A stretch of DNA of 64,000 nt. Source: Phycisphaerales bacterium UBA7800. GTDB lineage: Bacteria; Planctomycetota; Phycisphaerae; Phycisphaerales; Phycisphaeraceae. Below the pieces are notes generated by a model that searched no databases, was not told the DNA's origin, and saw only the letters and a program-made list of their open reading frames with translations. Below, in pieces: positions 1 to 15,000 of this stretch. The stretch covers positions 124,001 to 188,000 of the forward strand of contig DLCK01000076.1 of assembly GCA_002480565.1 (NCBI GenBank). The letters are read 5' to 3'. Position numbers and translations under genes: made by a program. The stretch's first letter is position 1; each line of letters begins with the position of its first letter.

Positions 1-3000
1 TCAACAATGTCAATGCGCTTGCTGCGGACAGTGGTGTGAATTCTGCTAGCAATGGCACAGCTTTGACCACGCTTGATGGAAGCATCGTAAGTCTTGCAGT
101 TGATGAAGACGGCGACACCACCGTGCTTTATGCCGTCATTCAAAGTGCAACCGATTCTCTGCAACATCTGGTCACCATTGACACCGACAACGCTACAGAT
201 GACAACAGCGTTGCTGGAACAATTGTTGACCTGGGCGCCATCTCATTGAATACCGACCTTCAAGGCACCGGCACGCAGGTCAACCCGACGATTGTCTCTG
301 CTGACATTCGTAATGGTGTTCTTGTCGCCATCGCCACGGGGATCTCTTCGGATATTGATCGTCAGCTCATTGGTGTGGATCTTCAAAACCCAGACACCGA
401 TTCAATCTTCTATTCCATTGTTGACACACTTACCATTGATGACACACTTGTGGGTCTTTCAGTCGATGCTAATGGCAATCTCTTTAGTCTCAGCAACAGC
501 ACCACAACCACACGCCTGATGACATCTGATGTACGTCAGGCTTTGTTTGTCGTGAATTCGACATCTGCTGTGGGCGAGTTCAAGGGAACACTTGATGATG
601 TCAACGGAGACATCGTGTCCGACTCAGTGACAGCATTGAGCTTCTCCAAAGCTGGCGACATCCTCTACGCCATTCTCCGTAACACAGATGAAGGTCAGGA
701 TCGTATCGTCACCATCAGCATGACTGATGGACAAGTCTCAGAAATCGGAACCTCCAGCAGCATCATTCAGGTCAACCAAGCCAATACACATATCGTAGCT
801 TTGGAAACCAGCCCGACAGGAAATCTTCTTGCTTATGACGATTCACTAAGCACCGGTCGTCGTGTGATTCAGATCAATCTGGAAGACACGGAAACCTCTT
901 TGCAGGTCACCACTCCAAGTACCGATATCAATGATGTGATGGGCTTTGCGGTTGATGCCAATGGTCGTTATTTCAGCTTCAACGATACGGCAACCGAAAC
1001 CCGACTTTACAGTTCACTTAACAGCTTCGTGGCCCAAGCCCTGTTTAACGGTGGTTTAGGTGCGGCATTTGATGATATCGCCGATCTGACAATCAATGCT
1101 GCAGGACAGATTTATGCCATCCGCTCAGAAGCAGGTGGTCAGACCAGTCTGCTCTACAAGGTCAATATTGACTCCGATTCAGGCACGATCACGTCCTTTG
1201 ACCTGATCAATCAGGTTTCTGATACCAACGGCAATCTTATTGTCAATATCACTGCAGTCGATGCTGATCCTGAATCCGAACTGCTATACGCAATCGGTCA
1301 GTATGACGGTGACGATACGCGCATGCTCTTCACCATTGATCCAAGCAGCGGTGAAGCCGTTCTCGTTGGCGCGGTCACTGCATACGGCACCACGAATACT
1401 GTGGAACTGCAAATCAGCTCACTGGCATGGGACAACTCAGGCACCATGCTCTTTGGTGTGGTCGAAGACTTTGACGGCTATGAAAAACTCATCCGCATCA
1501 ATCCTGCTGACGGTACTTACACAGATGGTGGTTCCGTGGCGCCGGACGTGGTGGAAGAACAGGATATTGCGGTCCAGATTGACATGGATACCGCCCTTGC
1601 CATCGTCGCTGCGCAGGATGGTTCCAATACCCTTTGGACACTCCATCAGGACAATACCAACGGCTATGTAATCAGCGAAATCACCCGTGATGCCAATGGC
1701 AATATCACTGCGATTTCCGAATATGGTAATTATGAATTTACCTATGACTATGACCATGACAATGATGCCGATGCAACCACAAGTAACATTACAGGCAGTA
1801 TCACCAATATCAGTTCAATGACACTTTCTGAAGATGGCAGCAAGCTTTACTTCGTGGGCAGTACCACCGACGCCACTTCAGGTGATGAATACTCCGTCCT
1901 CTTCTCCGTTGTGACTGCTGATGCAGGTGCTGCCAACACGCCTGTGACACTTGAAGCTGCTCTGACTTTCAACAGCAACTCCATTTCTGACACTTTCAAA
2001 GCACTGGTCACTGTTGATGCCAACACCCTTCAAGGTATCCGTAACATTGATGGCGATGACTGGTTAGTGAAGATTGATCTGCTGACTGACACCGTTGCAG
2101 GCACCACAGCAGGCGGTCTTTCTAACGTTGGTGATGGCGAAGTGAAAGTCGACGAAGCTGGCACGAACATCTCCGCTTTGGTCTACAACGTCTATGGCGA
2201 ATTGCTTGCACTGGACACCACCAGTAACGGCAACCGCATTGTGATGCTCAGTACGGTGAGTCCCAGCAGCTTGTCTGTCGCGCTGACCCGCCAGGGTATT
2301 CTTGCAGACAATATGGTCGGACTTAGCACCGATGGTAATGATCAATATTTCAGTATTCAGGATAGCAACACCGCAAACGCCGACCGCATCTTCACCAACT
2401 CAACAGGCCGTGCCTATATCGAAGTCGGCGGGCAGAATCCGACACAAGCTGTGGATGTGGTGGATGCCAATGATGATGGCACCCCGGACTTTACGTTCAG
2501 CTTTGTTGATGCCGTTGCCATTGCAATGGCAGAAGATGGACTGACTGGTTATGCCGTCAACTATGACGATGCATCAGGTACATATCAGCTTTACACTTTC
2601 ACCCGTGACAGTGTTACAGGTGAGATTAATTCGGACGTGAGTCTCGTTGGCACAGGCACGATCACGGACGATGGCGGCCCCGCGACAAACCTCACCGGCA
2701 TCGCTTCAATGGCGATTAATGGTGATACACTGTACCTGGCAGCTGATCAGGGTGTCTATACATTGAACACCGGTGCTGCAACCAATCCCACCTTTACGGG
2801 CGCAGACTTTGCCGCAGATGATCTGGGACAAATCGTTGACAGTTTCACAGGCCTTGCAATTGACAGTGATGGGAATGTCTATGCCGCGGGTGCTGTGGAT
2901 TCTGCAACGATCACATTCTCAGCCAATCCTACCACCGGCCAAACACTGACACTTAATGATGGTGCCAGCACCATTGTGTACGAATTCACTTCGACTACTG

Positions 3001-6000
3001 GCGTGAGTAACGGTGACATCCTTGGTAATGGCAATACCGCCGTTGTAATTGGTGATTACATCACTGACACGATGAGTTCACTGCTTGGTCAGATTAATGA
3101 CAATCATGGTGGTGCGGCATACGCAGTTGATGTCACCACCAACACCTCCAGAATGATTCGCGTGCTTCACAATGTCAGCAATACCAGCGGCGTTTTGCTT
3201 TCTACCGCTTCATCTGTAACGGTCACCAATTTTGGTGCTGCAGCTCAGCGCGACATATTACTTGCCATCACTGATATTGCGACCACCCCCACTGCCACGC
3301 TTGTCGGTGAAACGGTGATCGAAATTGAAGATCAGGGCACGATCATCACTGCCATGGAATTTGATGCAGCCAACCGTCTGGTGGCGATCAGCGATGCCTA
3401 TGGTACTGACATGCGAATGATGGTGACCATTGATCTTGCAGACCCGTTTGACGGCAGCGCAGCACTTAGTGGTGTAGGTTCCGTCGGTGAAGATATGGTC
3501 GGACTTGCTGCGGATGGTCGCGGCCGGTTCTATAGCATTGATGACAACAGCACACTTCGTGCAAGCGGTATCCAATCCTCAGGTATGGACTTCTCTGAGT
3601 CGAACAACCTGGTGGTCATGGATGATTCACTTAACGGCGATGCGTCCACCACAGGCCGTCGACGTCTGGTCTTTGTGGATGTCAATGCACCGACTCATTC
3701 AGTGCAGGCAACATATCCAGGTGCGATCTCTGATCGTCTTCAAGGTTATGCATCCACCCTTGATGGCACGTATTATTCGATCTTCGACAATACTGCCGTC
3801 GATGGTGGTTTGACCAACAATCAACTCTTCCGTTCACTTGCCGACAATGCCCCGAACATGGCAGTCAACGGTGACCTGGGTGATAACTACGAATTCTCAG
3901 CCATCGCGGTGACACCTGATACCATTGACGGCCCGGGTGTGGTCTATGCAATCAATACCGATACAGAAGGTGGCACCGAGCTTTACGTTCTGGATGATGA
4001 TCGTGAAACGGCATCGGCTGCCCGATACCTTGGGCAGATTACCGACAAGTTCGGCGCAGCCATTACCGACATTCTCTCGATGGACTCAGATGAAAACGGC
4101 ATACTCCATCTGGTCGGTTTTAACAGCCAGGCTCCCAACCCAACCACCACCGTTGGCCAGACCAGTGAATACACTGCCATCAGCGAAGATTTTGAACCCA
4201 TTGCCATGACCGTGACTGACTCAGGTCGTATCTTTGTGGTCAATGACAACGGTTCGGATACCGACGGCGATGGCAAAAAGGATTACTCGCTGCTCGAAAT
4301 CACACGTACTGCCAATCTCACCGGCGGTATTGTGACCTCCATCATCAACCATGGCATCATCCAAGACCCCAACGATGCTCAACTCGGTGAAGATATCCAG
4401 AATATCTACACCATCGAAACGGACCCTGTCACCGGTAAACTCTACACCGTCGGAACCAAGGGTTCATCTGACTCACAACAACTCTTTGAAATCAACCCGA
4501 TTAACGGCGTAGCCCAAGCGGTCGGTACGCTCTACGATGAAGATGGCAATCAAATCACAAACGCAATCAAAGCTCTGGCTGCGCAAGAAGTCACCGACGA
4601 AGTCCCTGATCAATTGGATACCGTGTGGGTGATTGATGCCTCGGGTAGCACGATAGCAAACTTCGGCGGTACAGCGGTTGGTGACGTGAATGGTGATGGT
4701 TTATCCAACACGATTCTGGATGCTGAACTGGCTGCTTTGATCAACCTCAACCAGCAACTCATCGACCAAGGCCAAGGGAACGACGCTGAAATTTCAATTG
4801 TGATTTTCGGTACCCAAGCTGCCATAGTCGACATGGACCCATCCACGCCAACTGAGTTTGAAATTGTTGCCACACCTTCTCAGGATTTTGATGGCAACGG
4901 TGTCCCGGACATCGTGGATATTCTTCAGAGTATTCAAATTGACCTGTCTCAATCCACGATTGGTTCTGGCACCAATTACGAAGATGCTTTGCAGAAAGCA
5001 ACCTCAGTCTTTGAACAACGTGGAACGGTTTCAGGTGACGGCGTTTTGGTCTTCCTCTCTGATGGGATCCCCAGTGTCGGTAACCTTGATGGCAATAATG
5101 AAGGTAATGATGACCCTGTCTTGGGTATAGCAGATGAATTTGCCTATGGTGATGAAGTCTCTGAACTGCTGAATATGGGCATTGAGCTCAATGCTTATTC
5201 CGTGGGTGACAGTGCTGCTTTAGGCAATCTGCAGGTGATCGATCCTGATGCCATTTTGGTCAATACCACCGATGAACTGACCGGCTCCCTGGAACAAGCT
5301 GTCAACGTCGGCTTTGTGGAATTCCTGGCGGTCATGAACGGAGCAACATCAACTGATGCTCAATCATTAATTGAGATCAACATTAATCCCATCGACATTG
5401 ATGGCGATACCAACTTTGAAGAAATTCGTGTAGCCAATCGTGGCAATATCGAATATGACATTGATACGACCACAACGGATCAGACGACCAATATCGTTGA
5501 CTTTGACTTTAATGCTCAGGGTGAATTGATTGCCATCGAAGAGCATGACTTTAGCGGTGGTGCCAATGATGGCTTGCGTGCCTTGCTGTTGATTGATCAG
5601 GATAACCCTGCCACAGAGTCACGATTAACGACAGACTTTGGTGCAGTGGATGGCGACCTGATGGGTTACGCTTCAGACGAAGCGGGTCGCTTCTACAGTA
5701 TTCTGGATTCCGATGATCAGACGAATCTTGATTTGTGGACAAATGCCAGCATTCTGTACACGATTAATCCTGATGACCTTAACGGCCCCGATGCCACGCC
5801 CAGTGCGTTCCTAGATTCGGATGCCGATGGCGTGCCTGATCTGTATGACGCGATTGATGCCAACGGTGACGGACTCGCTGAGGAAGTCATTGCCACCCCG
5901 GTAACGACGCTTAGTCGTCCCAATCCTTTGAGCACGGACTATGTGCCGATCACCACAGTGCAGAACATTATCAGTTCGGGTACGGCATCGTTGAGCCTTA

Positions 6001-9000
6001 CGAACCTGACGCTTACCAACTATCTCAATAGTCTTGACGGACTCGTTAGTTCTGTAATTCGTTTCGATGGTCAACCTTTGGATGGTGAGACCATTGAACT
6101 TTATGACGGCTATCTGACATATGTCTTTGAGTTTGATAACAACAACAGTGTTGGCACCTCAGACATCAACGGCAGTGTCGGTGTCTCGAATACCAACATT
6201 GCAATTGGTTCCAGTGCTGCTGAAACCATGCAGAACCTTGTTGATGCCCTGACAGATCAGAGCGTTGCAGTGTCTATCGACCCTTCAACGGTTGGTACGG
6301 TCGCGCAATTGATCCTGCATTACAACGATAGCGACAGCACCATTGAAATGGCTCAAAGCTTGAGTCTCGCACATAATGTGCTGACCACCGGTATCAATGA
6401 ATCCAGTACGTTGACCTTTAACAGCAACCCGCTGGCCAGTCAGTCGATCACCATTAACGATGGTTTTAACAGCTTTGTGATTGTGTTTGGTACGGATGTC
6501 GCCATCGGTGGTACCGAAACGGATACACGTGACAATCTGTTTAGTTATATCAACAACTCTGCGAACGGTATTCAAGCAACCGCAACCGTAGTCGGTACTG
6601 ATGGCCTGACCATCACCTACAACTCCGAAATCGGCATCATCACAGACAGCAGTGATATCACCATCACAGGATTTAGTTCCTCGGCAACAGGTGATGTGGT
6701 CCGTGGCACGATCACACTCAGTGACAATCCCACAGACGGCCAAACCATTACCATCAACGATGGCTTTAACACGGTTACCTTCGAATTTGATGCATCTGAC
6801 CCGCAGACCATCACATTGGGGGATATCAATCCTGCCATCGACTTGAACACATCGTTTACCGTGACACGTGCTGATGGTGTGAACAACTTTGTCGTGGATA
6901 CCTCCGGCGGTGTCCTTACTTCGAGTAGTTCCGTCCAGGATTTGCTTGACCTGATTAATGAAGCAGCAGCCAACCTGCCTGTTGCAACGGTAACCTATAG
7001 TGGCTTGCCCAATGAAGGTCAATATCTTCAAATCAATGATGGAACCAATGAAGTCATCTTTGAATTTGATATCAATGATGCCTTTGATGAAACCACCCCC
7101 CTGGGTTCACTCAATGCGGGCAACGGTCTGAATCTGACTCAGGCCTTTGAAGTGACTTATGAAGACGGTTTAACCCGATCCATCGATCTGTCCTCACTGT
7201 CAAGTACTGATACGGTTCAGGACTTGTTAAACCTGCTTAACCTTGCTCGCGCGGGTGTTGATTTCACCGGCACAATCAGCCTGACTGACGGCGACACACT
7301 TGTACTGAATGACGGTACAACTTCGGTGACGTTTGAACTTGATGCAGGGATCACCACCACAACCACACTTGATGAACTGAATAATGGTACTGGCGTCAAT
7401 CTGAGTATCCCCTTCATTGTGACACTCAGCAGTGGCGCAGTGATTGATATGGACCTTTCGGCATTGGATGGGACTGCTGGCACCACCGATACCGTTGCGG
7501 ACCTCATTGCCTTGATCGAACAACAACGTGCGGTCATCAGCTTCAACAACAATGCAACCGATGGTGAAACCGTCACCATCTCCGATGGCACCAACTCCTT
7601 CACGTTCGAATTCTCCGATGGTGCCATCAGCGATGTCATGCTTATCGGCGATCTCAATGACGGGGCTGGTGTTGATCTGTCCAATACCTTTGATGTGGTT
7701 CTTGGGGATGGGACAACCTACACCCTGGACCTCTCATCGTTGAGTTCAACAAGCACAGTCGGTGAACTGCGTGACTTACTTAATGCTTCACGTGTATCAA
7801 TCACACTTACCGACAATCTTTCCGACGGTGATTACATCACAATCAATGATGGTACCGATGATTACATCTTTGAATTCGACAGTGGCAAGCTCCAAGCCAC
7901 CGACCTGTTGGTGAATTTGGCTTCTGACAATAACCTTGTTGTAACCGAAGCTCTCACCATTACACGTTCGGATGCTACAGCCATTGTGCTTGCTGCAAAC
8001 ACGTTTAGCAGTTCAAGTACAGTTCAGGATCTGCTTAATGCGATCAATACCGCATCAACGAATAAGCCCCAGGCTACGCTAAGTCTGAGCAACCTGCCGT
8101 CAGCAGGTGAAACAGTAACCATCACCGTCGGCGAAGACGATTACACTTTCACGTTTGTCAATAAGAACGTTGGTAGTGAAGCTGCCAATGAAGTCTCCAT
8201 TCGCCAGCCCCTGGGTAGTGGTACAGATGCAGTGATCGACACCATTCTTGAATCTCTGGCTGACAAGATCGCTTCATTGGCATTGACTGATGGTACGATC
8301 AGCACCGGTATTGTCGGGACCGTGATCACGTTGACATACAACGCCAATGCAAACACGACCGCCCCAACTTTGGCAATTGCTGAAACAGGTTCGGATATCA
8401 CTGCAACCAACTGGGCTAATCTTACCGCTCAGATTAATGATGCAGGCACCGGGATCAACCTTGTCGATGCAACAGGTATCACAACCACAGTGACTCCCAC
8501 GGCGTTGATCACCTTCCTTGGCCTTAATTCAGGCGTGGTTGATACCGATGGTGTTGGCGTTATTGCTGGCAGTGATGTGACCGTGACCCGTGTCCTTGGA
8601 CAGGATCAGACGGCAGCCAATACTGTGGTCACTGCCGTGCAGTTGGCTTATGACGTTAATGGTGATGTGGACTACGAAGCCACCTTAGCCAACCTATACA
8701 CCGCGATTGATACCCAGTCTGCTCTGGATGACATGTCGGTAAACGACACACTTGTCAGTGGTGATACGGTTCTGACGTTCACCGATGCCGGTGGCACTTT
8801 GGTTGATGTGACCTATGACGATGTGGATGATGTTGACGCCCCGTTAACTGTTGCTTTTGCATCGGTGATTGACGTCTCCATCAATTCCGACGCCGTTGGA
8901 TTGGATGTGGTAGATCAATCTGGTGGTATTGCCGACATGGTAATCCAAACCAATACCACCACCAGCGAGCTTGGCATCGCAGGTACCGCAAACGGTACAT

Positions 9001-12000
9001 TGGAAGGCCAAACCATCAGCACCACTGATGGCATTGCCAGCACAAGTGATGGTGCGATTGCAGTGGGCAACACCATTGCCGACTCAATGGATAATCTGAT
9101 TGCAGCAATCAACACGCAGTTTGCTTCTCTATTGGTTGCTGATGATGTGGCCAACAATGACACCCGTGTGACGATTCGCGATGACTCTGGCAATAATCTT
9201 TATGCCGTCACCATCAACAGCACGCACTTCTCATCCACTGACTTTACCGCTGTTTATTCCGACCTTGCCAGTGCTTTTGAAGGCAATACCACCGATGAGT
9301 ACGGCAGCATCACCATCACCGATACTGCGGGTGACGGAGATACCATCACCATCTATGACGGCACCAACACCCCGGTGATCTTCGAGTTTGATGCAGGTGA
9401 ATTTGATGGGGCCAATCTCATCGGAGACCTGCGTGATGGTGCAGGCATTGACCTTGACCAGCAATTCGATGTGACCCTTGCTGATGGCACTTTCTTTACT
9501 GTTGATCTTTCGAGCTTGTCTCAAACGGATACTGTTCAAGCCCTCCTGAATATGATCAGTGCTCAACGCGCACAGATGAGTGTATCCAGCGGACTCAATG
9601 ATGGCGATACCATCACGGTTACCGTTGATAACGGTAGTGGCAATGTGGACTTTGTCTTTGAAATTGACAGTGGTATCCAAACGGACACACTGTTAAGCGA
9701 AATCAATAGTGGTGCCGGTATTACTGACTTTACGGGCTTTACCATTACTCGTCAGGACGGCGTGGTGATCACCATCTCCGATGCGGATATTGCCACTGCG
9801 GGCCTTTCGTCTGCGACTGCCACTGTAGCTGATCTGCTTGAACTGATTAACGATCACGCAGACAATGGTTTTTCATCCACTATCACGTTGACCAATCAGC
9901 CACTCAGCGGTGAAACCATCACGATCAACGGGACGATTTTTGAATTCTACAACACTGGCGGCACAGTCAGTGGAACCAATACCGCTGTTCTGATCGGTGA
10001 TACGACTGTTGATACTGCAACCAATCTAGCTGCAGGTATCAATGCTCTGACAGATGTCACCAGTACGCACACCGGTCTTGAAGGAACCAATGCTTATGTG
10101 ACTGTGACTTCATCTGCAACCTTTACGGTGACCGATGAAAACAGCGCGTTTATGGTTGTCTCCTCACAGGGACAACTTGTCGCTCAGATTAATGCTACCA
10201 ATACCGGAATCGACTTGGTGGATCACACCACAGGTCTCCCCACATTAACTGTGACAGCTATTGCAGGTGGTTCGAGTCTGGCTGATGAAATTGGCATTGC
10301 TGGTGTCGATGGCGTGCTGGATACCGACGTCGATGGCACGCTTAACGGCACAGCCATCAGTCCTGCATTATCCAATCCAGGTGCCAACAATGTGGAACTC
10401 GGTGCCACGTTGGCAGAAACCATCGACAACCTGATGCTTGTGATCAACAACCTTGGTAATCCCAATTTGGATGTCACGGTTGAGAATCTCGAAGGTGAAA
10501 TCCTCACCTTCGTCAACCCCAATGGTACAGGTGTCCAGGTCAGTTACAGCTTCGGTGTGACCCCTGTGGTTGAAGCATTCGCCGGTGTTACGGCAACAAT
10601 CAACTCACTGAATCTCGGTATCAATATCACCGACGTCAGCACATCCGTTGACTCTGCGGTGCTAACCATCGAGTCCACCAACACCACCGAGGATTTGGGG
10701 ATTGCAGGTCTTGATGGCACAGCTGACGCGTCTGTCGACGGCACAATTTATGGCGACACACTGTCTGCACTTGTTGGACTTAACAGCACGGTCTTCTTCA
10801 CCGAATCCACACAACTCGGAAGCCTCCGGGATGGCAACGGAATCGATACCTCCGTCCCATTTGAAGTTACTTTCCAGGATGGTAGTGTTCGTACCTATGA
10901 CCTTTCAAGTCTCACTGCGACATCCACCGTGGCAGATTTACTTGAACTTATTGGTTATGCACGTGGCACGCTGGAACTATCAGCCAATCTTGATGACAGT
11001 GATACCATCACTGTGAATGACGGCACTACGGAAGTGACCTTTGAAATTAACACTGGTATTTATGGCACCACCGTACTGGGTGTGGGCGGATCAAATGACG
11101 GTATTAATATCAGCACCTTTGAAGACATCAATGTGCGACTTGCAAACGGCGATGTCTTGACCATTATTGGATCCGCTCTTACGGGTACAGACACCGTTGC
11201 GGACTTCATTAATGCGGTTACCAATGCTCAGGATTCTGGATCAGTGGCAAACGGCGGTCGCCTGGTCGCTACAGTCAATGCCACCAACACGGGTATCACA
11301 CTGACGGATACCACAACGGGCAGCACCCTCTTTGAGGTCGTTACCTCCAGTGCTGATACGGGACTTTCTGTTGGACTTGGTCTACACCAGACAGATGACA
11401 CAGGCGTCGATGGTGTCATTGACGGATTGGACATTACCCCTGCTCTAACCGTAGTCGGAAATACTGCCGTGATTCGTGGTGAGGATCGTGCAGAAACGGT
11501 TGCCAACATCATTGCAGCAATCAACAATGCCAATCTCAATGTTCAGGCAACGGACATCGGAAGTACTGGCACAACCATCACGCTGCGTCAGACCGACACT
11601 GCAGCTAATTCATCCCTTACAGGCAGTGGTGCCAATCTCACAGTGGCTGATTTTGCAACTCTCACTGCCAGTATTGATACCGCAGGCTTGAGTCTTAATC
11701 TTGCAGACAACAGTACCGACAACGGTACAACTTTGTCGATTGCTTCAAGCACCACTTCAAACCAATTGGGACTCAGTGGTATTGATGGCACAGACGATCA
11801 GGACAGCGCAGAAGACGGTACTTTCAGCGGCCGCAACATCACCGATGTCGTTCGCGTCCAGACCGGTTGGAGCCGACAGGAGTCCACTGCCAATTTACTT
11901 GCAGCAATTGCAGCATCGGGTCTGGATATCGATGCAACTCTCACAGCAACTGGCCATCTGTCCTTGGTTGATAGCGATACCGTGGTCGATACACAATCAC

Positions 12001-15000
12001 CGTATATCACGGTCAGTTCGGCGGGTAACATTACCGGCGTCGATTTTGCAACACGCTATGCCGATGTTGATGGCACGATCGACAGCCTGCTTTTGTGGGA
12101 TGAAACCGGCGGAACCAGCAGTATTCAGGTCTCCGGCAGTGATACGACAACGAGCAACAGCCTCGGTCTGACCGGCGTAGGCATTGGCAGTATTCTCCAA
12201 GGTTCGGAACTGGGCTTGGCGTTAACGGATGCCAACAATATCGGAATCCGTATCTATGATGATATTGCAGATGTCATCACTGCTTTGACTACTGCGATCA
12301 ACGCTCAGGGACTGAACCTCACTGCCGTTGCGACAGACACTGAAAATGGATCGATGATCTCCATCGTACATGCCAGTTCCACAAGTACAGCAGTAGTAGC
12401 TGGTATCTCCGCAACAGGTACTGGAAGCTTGAGCGGCCTGGTGGCCAACTTTGCCACATTGACTTCTGTGATCGAAAGCGACGCAGGCTATAACAACACC
12501 TATCTGGTGATCACCGATGATACGACAGGTGCGGGTACCTTAGAGTTTGAAATCAACGATACAACCAAGGCCTTGGGCATTGCAGGTATCGATGAAATTC
12601 ACGAGACCGATGGTACAGTAGGACAATTCACCGGCAATAACATTGCTTCGACAATCAACAATGTTGGTGCTGTTGAGGTGCTTTGGGTTGATGGCGATCT
12701 GACCGCGAGCCTGGATAATTTGGTTGCCGCTATCAATACCGCTAATACAGCAGGTGACATCGATGTCACGGCACAGCGAGTGGGTACGGAAATCTTCATC
12801 AAGCATGACACGCAGGATGCTGATCTTTCGACTTTGAGCTTGGCCACATCGGATACCGTGAATGTAGCGTTGACTGACTTTACACGCGTGACCGCCAGTA
12901 TCACCGGCGACGGTACTGGTGGATACAACGTGGTCATCACTGATAACGATGCAAATGCAGCAGCCAATGGCGGTCTTGCGATCACCAGCTCCGGTGCGAA
13001 TTCAGCTGCTGACAGTCTTGGATTGGTCAAGGCCGATGCCGCTGACGGAACCGATGGTGTTATCACCGGCACCGCAGACTTCCTGGATTCAAGCTACGTC
13101 GGCGGTAACATCCCCGTGTTGCTGGCGGCCGATTTTGCAGACACTTTGACCAATCTCATTGATACGATCAATGCTCAAAATGCTGCAGGTAATCTGTTCG
13201 CTACAGCAGTTCAATCTGGTAGCGGTCAACTGTCTGTGATTGCTCAGCAAAACGGCTTGGGTGCCAACTACGACATCGTCGACACTGCGATCAACTCTGC
13301 AGGTAACGACGAACTGTTCATGATCGATCAGACCAATGACACCTTGCGTCTGTTTAGCGTCACACGTGATGCGAGCTTCGGGTATATCACCTCTGTTAAT
13401 GAAATAGGTGGTATTGTCGTTGCTGCAACAGACTCCACAGGCACCGCTGATGCTGATGCTGGCAAGACGATTTACAACGTCAATGCTGTAGACTTTGATG
13501 GTGTGCATGATGGCATCATGTATATCATCGGCAGTGTGGATCGTACGGACCATGTTTATGACAATGGTTCCACCACAGCAACCGAACAGTGGGATGAAAT
13601 GCTCGAACTCTTCCGCGTGGACACCACCACCGGCGAGGCGACTTCTCTTGGCTTACTGACCGATGTTGATGGTGAGAACTACTCGGCTGCGGATTACCAG
13701 ATCAACGCAATTGCAAGTGATCCGGATCCAAATGTCGACCCGTCTAACAATGAGTATTCCAACCTCTATGCTGTATTACGCCATGGTGCAGTTGACACGT
13801 TGATTGTGATCAATGTGGATCCAGCATCAACACAACGAGCGACCTTCATTGACCGCGGTGAGTTTAAGGTTGATAACGGCACGAGCAACACAAACATCAC
13901 TGCGATGGACTTCGTTGTTGAGTACGAACGTTTTGGCATCTATCTCGAACGTGCCTTGGTGATGGTGGATGAAGTTGAAGTCAATGCATCAACAAATGAA
14001 GTGGAACGTCAAATCCTTCGCTTCCCGGTGTATTCACTTGAACATGTTGACAACAACACTGTGACGACTTCGACCACATTTGATCCTTCAACGGATACAC
14101 AGAAAATCCTTGAACAGAACGTAGTCCGTACGAGCCTTGACGGCTATTCATCCGACTCTCAAGGCATCTTCTTTAGTGTGATGGATCAGGGCGACACAAC
14201 CCAGGCCGACACACTCTGGACCAGCCAACAATACATCGCCATTGCCGCTCAGGTACAGGGACTTAGCTTCCAGACTGCTGATGGTAATCCTGACAATGAC
14301 TTCTACACCCTTATTAACTTTGAAGGTCAGGCGACTCCATTCACCACAGATGTCTCTCGCCCCACGCCTCCCAATGGTCATATTATCGAGATGCAGCAAG
14401 CTTTTGCGGAACTGGATCTGACCACCGGTCGCTTCACTGATCCAGTTCAACTCTTAAGTGCCAATGGGTTCAATCCATTGAGTATCAGTGATTTTGATAT
14501 CAATGCAGCAGGTAAGATTATCGGTATTGATAAGTCCGGCGGTGAAGGTAATACCCGACTGGTCCAGATCGACACTGATGCACTTTACAATGAAGAACGT
14601 GAACTGATGTTCACCAATGAAACAGGCACAGATACCATCAATATCAAAGTGCCATCTATCCTCGTTCACACCATCACTGAAGATGGTGCCGTGGATGACA
14701 ACCTTGTGGGCTATGCTTCATCCTACGATTTAAATGGTGAAGTCTACTTCTATTCGATCTTCGATAACGCGCAGATGAATAACCTTCTGCTGCGTAGTTA
14801 CAACGACAATGGTGTCGGCAACGCGGTCAATGACGTTGATCACCTTCCCATGCCCTCACTCACCGGGGAACTCACTGGCAACTTCGACATTGAAGCGATG
14901 GCCATTATTGGTGTCCAGGATGAGTATGGTAATGACCGGATTTTCTTCTTTGATGACACCTCTACGGCCATTGGAAGCAACAACCCATTTAACCCCTACA

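Noticed and set aside
36..38. GTG at 36 as the true start of the giant gene
   Set aside because: The frame is open upstream to the window edge, there is no Shine-Dalgarno or signal peptide, and the sequence before it has the same composition as the protein.
6285..7031. Antisense reading frame of 248 codons
   Set aside because: It lies wholly opposite the IN-type array; its His/Cys/Ile-rich product is what the repeated GAT/ACC codons give on the other strand. No domain or ribosome-binding site.
5960..13330. Flagellin, hook-associated protein or phage tail fibre gene
   Set aside because: The IN-like repeats are in frame within the giant gene, and there are no D0/D1 flagellar ends, chaperones or phage genes around.
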